NCBI RefSeq assembly: GCF_016906535.1
Contig: NC_057373.1
Span: 3,162,001-3,226,000, forward strand
Length of the DNA: 64,000 nt
Source: Rhizoctonia solani
Taxonomy: Eukaryota; Basidiomycota; Agaricomycetes; Cantharellales; Ceratobasidiaceae
Direction: 5' to 3'
Positions 12,723 through 23,784 of this stretch are shown here, one piece after another. Position numbers and translations under genes: made by a program. Numbering within the stretch: position 1 is the stretch's first letter; the number at the start of each line of letters is the position of its first letter. The notes under the pieces were generated by a model that was not told the origin of the DNA, did not search any database, and saw only the letters and a program-made list of their open reading frames with translations.

Positions 12723-14173
12723 CTATTCATCCGATTGTTCGTCGAGCCGCCGAACGTACGCCTGAGAGGGAAATTCCAATCAGATGCGTCCTTCAACCCT
12801 GTTCGATGGGTTTGAACTGCCTGGCTAGCCCTACTTACTTCGAGTGCGGATAGATGGCTGTCATGGCTCTCGGGGGCGAGCTCCCGCACAGCGCGGGCCA
12901 ACTCATAGAGGTATTCCTAGAAGATTGATCAGATTACTTGCTACGCTTTCGGAAAATGGGAGCCCCTGAATCTCGCATGTGAAGAATCCATCTGCGACTG
13001 ACCTTATTTGGCCCTGACGGCCCTGACGATTCCCAGATTTTCTTTGCAAGTATAGGAACAGGTTCCGATCCAACTATAGATTTTGGCCAGGTAAGATACG
13101 TCAATCCGGCTCGCGCAAAAGGCCGATGGCGAACCGATCCTTACCAAATGCTGGGTTATCACTGCGACCAACATAACAGGTAGCCTACATGACCAATCCA
13201 TACCCGTCAGCTTTTGGCTCTAAATTTGCCTTCACGATGGAAGGCTCCTAGTACTTGGGGTGCTAGAACTTCAGATGAGCTCCCCCTGACCTACGTTTGG
13301 AACAATGATCTTCTCGACACCATCAACAATACCCCAAACATCCAAGTGCTGAACTGTATATCCGTTCTTTTCACGCACGATCATTTGTTAACACTTAAGC
13401 GGAGATGATTCAAGGGGAGTAAGTTCCATACCTTCTCGCGATGATCTTTGTGGCGGAATTTACACAAGAGGTCAGCGTATTCCGAAAGGGCCTGGATCAG
13501 TTCGAATAATGCACGAAACGGCAACCGCACCCAGGTACTCTCTCATTTCCGCAGCATGTTCGGAATTGATCGTATAGCAAACACCCCATACGATATCCTC
13601 GTGTGGGAATTCATCCTAATGTAGAACAGTCATGGCAATGTTGTGTAATGGTAAAATCCAATTGTGGAATAGCATTATGTATAGATGACGAACCGTAGAT
13701 GAAAAGCTGCTCCAATCTGCAGCGGCTATCAAGGTCACAACGCGGCCAGGATGCTGATCAAATGGAGTACAGAAACCGGACAGACCAAGCAGGTGTGATT
13801 TGATGAGTACTTTAAACTTGGTATTGAAGCACTGCCTATGCACTTCATACCTCGGGAGTTCCTCGGTGGTCACTTGATGATTGGGCAAAACGCCTAACAT
13901 ATCCTTTGAGAAAGCCGGGGACTAGTGCGCAATGCGTTCAGTCAGTTACCTCCCTTCGACGATCTTTCCACCTGTCGCAACCTGGCCGTTCGAAGTCTCA
14001 CCTCTTTGGGAATAGTATGGGGGCGGCTTATTGTTTGTTGAGTCGGTACATTTGAGGAAGTCAGGTAGATGTGACGGCTATATGGGGGTTGATATAGCAC
14101 CCACCTTCCAAATGAGTGAACCGTATCCGAATACGCAGTATTGTTGGGGGCTGCTCGTCGGGATTTCGGTCAT
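12723..14173 (-). CDS. Gamma-glutamylcyclotransferase, ChaC-like
   Basis: Cytosolic ChaC-type enzyme expected to cleave glutathione to 5-oxoproline and Cys-Gly. The start MTEIPTSSPQQYCVFGYGSLIWK contains the family's substrate-loop motif; splicing then gives PPPYYSQR, GFLKGYVRRFAQSSSDHRGTPE, HPGRVVTLIAA, HEDIVWGVCYTI, VQHLDVWGIVDGVEKIIVPN, ATCYVGRSDNPAF, PVPILAKKIWESSGPSGPNK, EYLYELARAVRELAPESHD and finally EAYVRRLDEQSDE. All are hallmark ChaC blocks in the right order. At least seven introns are required. The start is ATG 14171-14173 and the stop lies at 12723-12725. Its promoter is shared with, and its first exon lies close to, the divergent GT25 gene. Confidence 0.9.
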
Positions 14174-14288
14174 GATCATGTATTGGCCAAGTCAACTCAG
14201 ATATCGTGGTCGGTACCAAACTGCCAGGACTCGGTCGACACATGCCAGGGAAGAGCTCGCACAAGTCGCCCACGTGACAAGGGCTGAA
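14174..14288. promoter_or_regulatory. Short divergent promoter region with CACGTG site
   Basis: Only 115 bp separate the start codons of the ChaC-like and GT25-like genes. A palindromic CACGTG (14271-14276) lies within it, a candidate site for a bHLH-type factor. The function is inferred only from position. Confidence 0.4.
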
Positions 14289-15651
14289 ATGAGCAAGCGA
14301 GCCCCTGTCTTCGACCCCCATTGCGCAATGGCACTTGCCGGAGTTCATACGCAATGTTATTTCCTCTGGTTACTTGCAATCTTATCCATCACCTATTGCA
14401 TCGTTGGATTAATTGTATTCTTGAGACCCCACCCGCTCTTTCCGATACCGAATAGTACCGAATATGAGGCGCAGTCTGGTCTGTTTACGGAAGCCGAGGG
14501 GAATGTTCCTGTGCAACATTCTACCCCGCGCATTTACATGCTCAACTTACCTCGACGTACCGATCGCCGTGAGCGAATGATGAAGCTTCGGGCAGCAACC
14601 GGACTGTCGTGGACATTTGTGGATTCAACGGATTCCAATGCAGAAATCGTCACCCAAATCATGGAGCGTGTGAGATGGATAAGGGCAGCCGCGCATCTCC
14701 ACGCCATCGACTCAAATTTTCGTGGATGGTGGAGCGATCATCACGATGTATTCGAATGGAGGCATATGTCCAATGATTCTGAATCTGAACCAAGTTCTGA
14801 ACTTTGGGAACTTGCGCGTTCTGACCCGGCCTCTGCGGACCATACCCACCCCCTGCCTGTACCCCCTTCTATTGATCAGCGCCCGCCCTTGGAAGTAGCG
14901 ACCAGCCGCATCATTCCCCGTAATGGCGAGGCTCAGGATTCCAGGCAGACTCTAAAGAATAATCCCCTATTCAATACAAGCACAAACTCTGCTCGGACCG
15001 CCACCCGAGGTGTGACGAATACCCTTACACCTCGCTTGCCTAAACTTCCCTACTGGCGTGTCCTGACTCGAGCTGCAATTGCATGTTGGCACTCTCATAT
15101 TAGCGTGATCAGGGAGATCGCGTTGGAAACAATCCAAGCCGGCACTTCCGATGCCGGCGTCATCATCCTAGAGGATGACATTGACATGGAAGTAGACATA
15201 CAGCAGCGCATTGGTCGTCTGTGGGAAGCCTTACCGCCCGACTGGGACATGTTATTCCTTGGTCAGTCAGATTGGGTTCAAATGCAATACTCCTTACATT
15301 GTTCTGCTCTCAGGACACTGTTGGTCGGCAGAGGGCACCTACCCGCCCCTCAGATCGCATGATCAACTTCACCCCTCACATTCGCCCAAATGTACTCACG
15401 CTTACGCAATATCCCGAAAAGGCGCAAGAAGACTGGTTGAACTACTCAGGAAACCATCTGTGGCATACAGCCGGCCACTGGACACCGCTTTCCTGGACTT
15501 GATTCGGTCGAACCTGGTCAACGCATATTCAGTTCACCCGAGCGTGGTTATCCAGACTAAGAATACCCCTAGTGATATCTTCCCAGGAAACGGTAGCAGA
15601 TGGAGGGATATCCTGCAAATGCCAGCATTGAAAGGTTCCGAAAAGATCTGA
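14289..15651 (+). CDS. Glycosyltransferase family 25-like type II membrane protein
   Basis: Probable Golgi/ER lumenal glycosyltransferase of the GT25 (LPS/collagen galactosyltransferase-like) family. The N-terminus from ATG 14289 has one membrane anchor (CYFLWLLAILSITYCIVGLIVF) after a short cytosolic stretch. The catalytic domain follows: IYMLNLPRRTDRRERM, WTFVDSTD, RVLTRAAIACWHSHISVIRE, the acidic motif IILEDDIDMEVDI, and WDMLFLGHCWS after splicing out 15262-15313. It continues with CTHAYAISRKGARRL and RPLDTAFLDLI and ends KGSEKI. A low-complexity Ser/Pro-rich linker of about 100 residues interrupts the catalytic halves (about 14760-15040). The frame is open upstream to 14031, but that would overlap the ChaC start; the Met just before the anchor is preferred. 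The acceptor sugar is not predictable. Confidence 0.82.
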
Positions 15652-16462
15652 GACTGACCGTTTCCTTTGCATTCCATAAACGGAATGCGTTACCTCCGAG
15701 ATTAATTGTTCAAGGTTAAGTCTTGAATGGTTGATTTTCATGACCGTGACAGAGAGGCTGTAATGCCACTGAGAGTGTTGATAATGATTCTGACATGGGG
15801 AAACCATACCGTACATGGTCAAACTAAGTTACGGTTCCGATTTTCAGGCCTGGCTCCGAGCCCGCCTTGGCTCCGGCGTCAGTTTTTCCTCGAATGGAAT
15901 ACGCAAAGGATTTAGGTATGAGCCTATGTATTTGAAGAAAGGAACCCCACCGTTCATACACGGAACTACTGCTCCGTTCAATAGACCCAAACCAACGTGT
16001 TGCATGTAACAGCGGCGAGTCCGCAAAGGGACTGTCTGAAAATAACTTGCAATAGCTGAACATAATTGACACCAATCTGGGGACGATGGTACTTACCGCA
16101 AATGCTGGGCACACGGACAACCAACGTGGATACATTATCCACTGCCCAGACGTCCTATCGGCCATTATTACTTTGGCTCGGGGTGTGTTTGTATTTTGTC
16201 GTGTTGTAATCGCAACCGAACAATACCTTGAAATCAATTGCTGACGTGATGGTAAATGACGTTATAATATTCTGCCAACGTTTCCTTCATACCAACGCTG
16301 TTGTAAGCCTCGTACTCTCTCAGCTATCCATTCTCGTTGACTGCGCGCCCGCTCCTTTGCTGTCGCATATCTGTCATTGCCGAAAATTCTCTAGAGACAC
16401 TTTTGGACTTGTTTGACTACGGACACGTTTTATAGACTTTTTCTCGTTTAATTGTTTTCATA
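15652..16462. other. Intergenic region upstream of CHS7
   Basis: No convincing gene. Short frames on both strands lack recognisable motifs; the interval probably contains the GT25 3' UTR and the CHS7 promoter and leader. Confidence 0.5.
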
Positions 16463-18076
16463 ATGAAGTTTGGGTCTTTTGACTCAATGTGTTCTTCCGC
16501 AGCTCTTGTTGTATGTCCTATATTGGGGGAGTACGGGTTAGAGCCCGACTGCTATAGCCGGAATGTTATGCTCGGGGACTACGTATTGTTCCAGCCAGGT
16601 ATGTTCTGAACACACAATTTCCCAATGGTCTACTTACCGGGCTTGACGTAGCGGTGTTGTTCGTACACATATTGGCCCTTGGGATGACGGGAATTATGAT
16701 TCTTCACATTCGTAGCAAGTATACAGCTGTGGTACGCGTTTATTCCACTCTATCACGCGCGTTGCCAGTGCAAAATCTTACGGGCATATCCAACAGGGTC
16801 GCAAAGAAATTCTTACGTTTTTCTATCTGTACTCGATTGTTGAACTCTTGGCTATTTTTCTTGACACTCAAATCATTCCGACTGCGAATAATGCATATCC
16901 CGTGAGTTTCTACCCTCGATTTTAGTCCTGTGCACACGGGAACTCGTAACTCCAACTAATATCACCCGCAGTGGATTGTGGCTATATACACTGGCCTCGT
17001 GGCAGCAACCTATTGTTGTCTACTGATCAATGGCTTTATTGGGTTCCAATTCGCGGAGGACGGAACTCCCCTTTCCATCTGGGTTCGTGTTGGGCCCTTA
17101 CTTAAATGCCCTCCTGCTAAAACAACCCCACGTGTTTCTAGGGGCTTCGTGGTGCTTGCTTTGCCATGTGGGGGCTCACGTTCTTCATCAGCATTTGTAC
17201 ATTCCAAGGTACGTTCTTTGCCCTACTAAATCTCTCCTCTTTTGGAATGGCACAGCCAATGTGTCAATCCATGCCCGAGAAGCAACCCTACCCTGGCCCT
17301 GAAGGGGGAAGGGGAAGCCTAATACAGAATCAAGCGCTAGGCCTAGCATACTGACTAGAGTTTACTATATCGAAATTTTGTAGGCTTCGCCGGATTCAGC
17401 CCGACTCAACCAATTGGGCTCTGGGTCTTGCACTTTATTTGGCCGGCTGTCTGCGTGGTGATATATGTCGTGGCGCAACTCCTTCTTGTAATGCGTACCT
17501 TGCAGGATCGATGGCCCCTTGGGGATATTGTTTTGGGCACGGCAGCTTTTGTCGTTGCTCAAGTCGTTTTGTTCGGATTTGGAAACACCATTTGCACCGC
17601 AGTAAGCATTTCGTTTCCTGTTGCCTTATAGGGGTGTTCAGCTCATGATATCGCGCTAGGTTAAGCATTACATAGATGGCCTATTCTTTTATTCATTGTG
17701 AGTAGCATCCGAACTATCGGCGCAGAACTTTGTCAACCGACCTTTGTTCGGGCACTGACTTGCCGTACATAGATGCATCCTTCTGGGAGTAATGATGGTG
17801 TACAAGTACTGGGATTCTATCACGGGCGATGATCTCGAATTCAGCGTGGGCAACAAAGCCGGGATGTGGGAAATTAAAGACGAGCCGCCTGCGTTCGGAG
17901 TGAACAAGTACGTCGACAATTCACCATCGATGCGGTCGGCACCATCTCCGAACGGTGGTGCTAGGCAGAGTTTGTTCCCAGACCAAGGAGATGCAAGGAC
18001 CCATTCCTTGATTGGGGGTGTGAGTGGCCAGAACGCGTATGTTGGATCGGGCTATGTCGGAGGTGGTACTCGTTGA
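16463..18076 (+). CDS. CHS7: Chitin synthase export chaperone Chs7
   Basis: Polytopic ER membrane protein needed for folding and ER exit of chitin synthase (Chs3 type). The start [20 protein letters not shown] has the family's N-terminus; splicing gives [78 protein letters not shown] and further membrane helices, then a cytosolic tail starting [15 protein letters not shown], the signature C-terminal block of Chs7. The tail ends in a Gly-rich stretch ([12 protein letters not shown]). Around eight introns are present. ATG 16463 and the stop at 18074-18076 are both well supported by family boundaries. The linked GT25 gene upstream is on the same strand but separately spaced. Confidence 0.92.
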
Positions 18077-19511
18077 GGTACACAGGTTTTGATTTGTATC
18101 CATGTATGGTATCCTTGTCCGTGTGAATGCATCATCACATTTGGATTATTAAGAGTTTTGCTAGTGAAAAACTAATGACACAGGGTTTGACTCGACGATT
18201 AAGCTATCCAATATTAAAATGATGTTGCCACCATAGAGACAGAATTCTGGTACAAATAGCCGATGACGATGTGCTTTGTCGCAGGCTGGTTAAAGATATA
18301 ACAGCCATCCACATGTCAAATTACGTTGGTCTCAATCTCATGGGCGCCATACTGTGAGGCCTCTTGAGAAGCTTAAGCTTGTTTCGCGGTAACCCGGATG
18401 TTTTTTTTGCGGTGGGAGCCATACGTAGGCAACCCTCGTTGCATGCAGGGCCGAACGAATTTGATGACGCCGGTCCGGAGTTGCTCTACAAAAGGTTGGT
18501 CCTGGCGCTTTGGACAGACTATGAGATTCAACGTGCAATCATGCGTGGTGCCATTTGAACTCTGGAACTAGCAATTTTTTTTTTTGGTTTGCTTGTCAAG
18601 GGGCGGATACGGACTAGTACAGAAAGAGACAGATAGGTAAACCGGGGTATTCAGCCAATTGAAGTCAATTCAAGCTGTCTATCGTCATTGGTTTATCAGT
18701 CCGGTTAGTTTTTGCGCTCCCGCTAAATGAGCGACTTTGCCACATCATACCGAGCTTCCTCTCAGGATACAAGGCCGGTAAAACAATGTCTAGGCCACCC
18801 ACAGGGTACGTTGTCCGAGTACGATTGTTTGGGCCACCGGGTATCTAATTGAGGTGGTCCCTGTAACGGGGTGAACAAACGCACGAGGGACATATGTCTT
18901 GTGAAATGTGGGCTTTTGTAGGCACTTTCAACGCCATCAATCGGGGTGCGGAAAAACGGTAGGCATCGCAGCGGTTTCTGATGTTGGGCAGAGTTCAAGT
19001 GATTATCAACCTGATTGCCCTCACGTGTGGCGCCGCGCATACTGATCATGGATGCATGCGCGATTCCGGTAAACACCGATCCGATACATGACGTACCGGG
19101 TTTCACACCAGAGCTAGCCGTATCGGGCAGAGACCCGAGTGCCGCGGACTGCACGTGCGGGTGCTAGGCAGCATTCCACATTTGTCTCAGCGGAGCCAGA
19201 GTAGCGGACAGGGTGCAGGGCTCAGGGATGGCTCCTGAGGATCCGAAATAGGGCCGGATGTAGACCAAAAGCGGTGGGTTTGCAATATGAGGCCATTGTC
19301 GCGGATTTGAATCGTATGGGCCAGTTGTTTGGTATTTGCGCCGCAGAACCGCCGAGCCTAGCGAGGTTAGACCATGGGCTCTGGAGGCTATTTGACGATC
19401 GCGGACCCTGGCGTTTATGTAGTTTCGAAATGTCTGGGTCGATGACCTGCTCGGTCTTGTCGCGATAATTATTTCCGCTTGCCAGTCGCGGTGGCGCTCA
19501 TCTTTCCGCAA
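18077..19511. other. Intergenic region, CHS7 to cyclin
   Basis: About 1.4 kb without a recognisable gene. A minus-strand frame at 18762-19154 and a plus-strand frame at 18364-18558 have no motifs, and their composition is unconvincing. A run of T (18573-18584) is present. Confidence 0.45.
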
Positions 19512-21403
19512 ATGTTAAATACGCTCTGGTCAAACTCCCCTAATGATTCTTCCCTGCATGCCACAATGACTTTGCCGCCGATGCACGCTTACAACTTTGA
19601 GCACAGTGCTCTTCGCTACGCACACAGTACGCGACCCACAGACATGCTCTCTGTTTATCCTCAACGGGACGACACCCGAACACAACGGTCAACCCCAGAC
19701 TCTGTCTTTTCCACACAACCCAAACCTTCGAGACGATCCTCTACACCAGAGTCCCTCTGCACGGTCGCCCAAAATATGTGCAATATGGTCTGCTACTTGT
19801 GGTTTGGGCGGAGGGGCCAACGATCATCATCCTCAAATACTGATTCGGTGCACCAATTTTCGCCAAGGCCCGAGTTTGTATCGTTCATTGCTGATTTGCT
19901 CGCAACAACCCAAGTTAGCCAATCGGTAATCACGCTCGCATTGCGTTATATCTATACGCTCAAACAAGCCAATCCCTCGATTCGAGGGCGTCGAGGGAGC
20001 GAATATCGACTTGCTGTTACGGCTCTGATGTTGGCGAACAAGTTTTTAGACGAGTGAGTGCGCATATACTCGCCATTGTTACCCCATATCTCATCCAACA
20101 TAGCAATACATATACCAACAAAACCTGGTCCGACGTCTCTCGTATTTCTCTTGCAGAGATCAACCAGATGGAAAAAGAGTTTCTCAGTGGCTTGGGTCAT
20201 AGCCTCTACGTTGATCAGGCCACCTACGAGTCGTGGGTGCTCATGCTTACGGGTCTGATTGATGCGTGAGTATCTCATCATTTTTCTCACATTTTCAATA
20301 ACCTCATTCATCATTATACAGTAAGGACCGCGAAACAGAGGCCTATTGGAGTCTTCGTAAGCAGGAAACCAATGGATGCGCTAGACATTTGCCCCTTCCA
20401 GCAGGTCAGCAGCCGAGGACACACCGGGCTCGTTCGAGTTCTCCTACATTTCCCTTTACGTTCACGCATCCTCCGGTCTCGGCCCAACAGCCGGCCCCTT
20501 TGGTACATGTTCTTCCACCGCGCCCTATTACGCTTCCGCCCCTCGACATGTCACCATCGACCCTGGTGCCAACTCGAAGGGTGTCCACTGGCAAACGTTC
20601 TGCGTATGATGCGTTCTCTCCCGCGACTGCCTCAGCATCCGCCTTGCCGTTCAAGCGTGCGATCCCTAGCCCGGATTCGCTCTCCCCAGGCTCAGATGTC
20701 GGAGGTTATCTTGCAAGTGCATATGTGGTCGATCACTCGGCTGGTCCGCGGCCAGACCTTAAGGTTAGTATCCAAGGCATATGACTTCTATCACCCCCTT
20801 TCTAATCCCAATCTGTGCCTGTAGTACTTGCCTTACCACACATTGGCGTCTTCTCCTGCAGACAATTGCGGGCATGGGGTCCGCAAGGCTGTTCTTAGGT
20901 ATCACGAACTCCAGAGCCCCTCCATACGTGAACACAGGTACCCCGTCCTGCCACCGATCCGTGTTCCTCAGTCCGCGTGCACAAGCCCAAGGGACTATGT
21001 GTACAGCTCTCAATATCCACCCCACCCTGCGCCTCGACACTTTCCCGTACCGCCGCCGATCACGCCGCAGCGAGATGTGGCCATGCACACCCCACCATCG
21101 TTGTCCCCTCAAACCAACGTTTCGATGTACACAGCACCTTACCAGCGCCAGTATACCCACACCCGTCAAGTATACGACACCGACATGAACGACCTCTCTC
21201 CACGAAGCCAGTCTGATAATGAAGTGAGGAGGCAATCGTGGTACCAACCCAGTCCCGTGATTGCTCCCTTTGCCAACGCGGGTCCACCGGGTGTGCACTG
21301 GAATCAAGCGCCTCCCCCTTTACGCACCTCTGTTTCTGTCTCTGCACCAGTCTATCAACAACATACTCCGACATGGAGCCCCATTCGCAGCCGCCGAGCG
21401 TGA
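19512..21403 (+). CDS. PHO80/PCL-like cyclin domain protein
   Basis: Cyclin of the Pcl/Pho80 class, expected to partner a Pho85-type kinase. The cyclin core runs from FVSFIADLLATTQVSQSVITLALRYIYTLK through YRLAVTALMLANKFLDD, then NTYTNKTWSDVSRISLAEINQMEKEFLSGLGHSLYVD, typical for this class. Introns are at 20054-20101 and 20267-20321; a third at 20765-20824 joins DLK to YLPYH. Long Pro/Ser-rich low-complexity regions flank the core on both sides (about 120 residues before, about 330 after), as in fungal Clg1/Pcl-type cyclins. Several in-frame Met codons exist (19512, 19566, 19578), so the exact start is open. The end ...WSPIRSRRA at 21403 is clear. Confidence 0.85.
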
Positions 21404-22953
21404 ACCACTTTGACGGCCCCGCATGGATTATGTGACTACCCTTTACTATTCTTTGTTCTTTTTTTCTCTTACTTGACGACTATCTTACATGCACACCTAT
21501 GGTATCTTATTCGTTCCATCCCCTGCCTTAGGATTACTTTTCTTTTCTTCATGTTCATGTCGCATATACTCGTAAGCTTATCCTGTTTCGGGTTTTTGGT
21601 TTTTGGTTTGCGTCTCTACTCTCACGCACACAATTTTTTTTATTGATGGTCATCCATTGCACGCTTTCGTCCCAACCTGTATTTTGTACATCCCGATTTT
21701 TCGTTTCGTGTTACCGATCATTTTACTCATGATTAGAATCAAAATATCATAATAATTCCTGAACTACTTGACATGGTGTGTGAGGACAGAAAGAGTGGTG
21801 TACTAAAGATTGCAACCATGCGTCGCATTCCAAGATCTGTGGACAAAGTGTTGGGGCTCTATTCCACCGATGGGGACTGGTATATGCGCCCCTAGTTTTT
21901 TTGAGTTCTAGATCCGCAAGCGGGGTTTGTTGATCAAATATTTTCTCGACCAAACAGATTGAATGGCCTTGAGTGTTGATTATAACAAATTGCGGCATAC
22001 ATTCATGTGTTAGGCTATCGGGAATACCCGGCCTATCCGGCCAAATGGGTTGTTTTGTCTAGAGGAACATCGTACAGGCCTACAAAGAAGAGGAATTTGG
22101 CTTTGGCGTACGATTTGGGGTTTGGTTCGACGTGCGGCAGGCATTTGATAGTCTACCGCTAATCTACCGGCTTGACTGAGCCACACACACACGTGCAGCT
22201 GTGTTTTGGTTCGGTTGTCGGAGTTGGGGTAAGACTTTGGGCGATCGCATAATGTAATGGTGTCGGATGGGATTGGATCAGAGATCGAATATAAGAGGTT
22301 ACCGGGAAGCAAACATGCGTCAACCTGCCTCATAAAGCAGACCGAGACAAAAAAAAAAACACGCTTCCGTTTTCCTTACGCTGGATATGCATATGATTGT
22401 TTGTGCGATCAACCACGTTGCATGCGGCGGCTGAGTCCGCGTGTCCCGTTTGCTTTCAGTTTTCCATCGAAGTCCCTGGCTACGGTCTCCGGCAAAATGA
22501 GTTCCGGAAATCATCTCTTTCTTTCCGTCCATGTGAGGATATACGATCGGTCGGGAATCCTGAATGGGGAGATGTGCCGTTGAGTTACATGACCATTTGG
22601 TCGTTGCGTTTACAATTTTGTCAGAGGCGGAGATGCTAAAACGGTAGCAACAAGCATGGCTTCTTCCCTTCCTTTCCCTCTTCTGGAACTAAATTGCTAG
22701 ATCAACTATGTGGATCAACGTATCGCCGCACGAAGGACCATTGTAGGCTGTCTGAGTTCATCTCTTCTTACGCTCATGGCTTCGCAGAAGAAAACAGGGG
22801 GTTGTTCGGAATGAATCCTTAGCCCTGTACTGTACAATCCAGGTCCGCCAAGGCACATCATTGAGGGGGAAGGGGGTTTAATATTCTAAGGGATCAACAT
22901 GACCAAGATTCGTCGATGCTCGATGACTGTCACTTCCACTGGGATGGACATCT
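21404..22953. other. Intergenic region, cyclin to small membrane protein gene
   Basis: Pyrimidine-rich sequence directly after the cyclin stop looks like its 3' UTR. The rest holds only short frames without motifs. I found no RNA gene or repeat here. Confidence 0.45.
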
Positions 22954-23511
22954 TCACGCCATAGTGGGCTCAATCCCCTGGGATTGCTGTTCCGCAAGCA
23001 GACGTTGACGCTCCAAGTGAGCCAGCCTACTGGAAAGGAACGCTCGAGAAAAGTAATATCCTGAGCCGACGCCCGTCACTTGGTGCGTATATGACGATCA
23101 CAAATGGTATTCAGGATACAGAGACGCCTGGCGAGAGAACTCACATAGACCCGTAAAGACGCTCATGTTTCTGTTGAAACCAAATGCACGAGAGCCAATC
23201 AGGGCTGTCTCACATACGAGGCAGGGATGCGCAAATGGCGGTGATGGATACCCAATAGGCACAATCCCCGCGGTTGAACGAGATGTGGAGTGGTAGTAGT
23301 GTCAGAAGCAGGGCAAGATGTATTCAGATTGAGCCACCAATATACGGACCTCCTAATAGCCCAGCCGTAACCCCAGCAAATGTTCCGTCCTTCTGAGCCT
23401 CCTATGTTTACGTGGCGAATGAGGAAACAATTTACACTTGTATTACTTAGTCTCCATTGAACTTACTCTATTACAGTTTGCGTAATCGTTCAATGTCGGT
23501 TTAGAGGTCAT
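22954..23511 (-). CDS. Small conserved-looking glycine-rich two-helix membrane protein
   Basis: Four-exon gene for a protein of about 95-100 residues. It reads MTSKPTLNDYANCNR, then EAQKDGTFAGVTAGLLG, ALIGSRAFGFNRNMSVFTG, LLTGVGSGYYFSRAFLSS, and a basic helical tail RLAHLERQRLLAEQQSQ ending GIEPTMA at 22954. Two Gly-rich hydrophobic segments separated by FNRN suggest a hairpin of two membrane helices, perhaps mitochondrial or ER; the pattern recalls short fungal proteins of unknown function. The third intron (23079-23144) uses an AAG acceptor, the only one that joins the two halves of the second helix in frame. I do not recognise the family by name. It diverges from TRM2. Confidence 0.68.
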
Positions 23512-23784
23512 CTTCAATACGCGATATTTCGTCACCAATGTCACAACAAGTAGCTCAGGTGCTGATCGTAGCGAAGCGTACGTCAAAGTGAATTCGCTAG
23601 CTACAAGAAACCGTTTAACTATAGGCCTGCGGCGTCCGTTGGTAGGATGGTTGGAGGTGATAGGAGAATTACCGACAGAAGCGTTGAAGCAGGCAACGAC
23701 AGTACTAGTTGTAATTGCAGATCCAGCTCCCAAATACATGACATAAGCTGCCGTGAATCTGCTATTGTGATTGGCGGACTTGGG

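Noticed and set aside
15824..16237. Minus-strand 137-codon frame upstream of CHS7
   Set aside because: No recognisable domain; lies in a promoter/leader region and lacks neighbouring exons.
18762..19154. Minus-strand 130-codon frame upstream of the cyclin
   Set aside because: No motif, unlikely composition and no splice partners.
20406..21307. Minus-strand frames opposite the cyclin gene
   Set aside because: Shadows of the GC-rich Pro/Ser-coding region of the cyclin tail.
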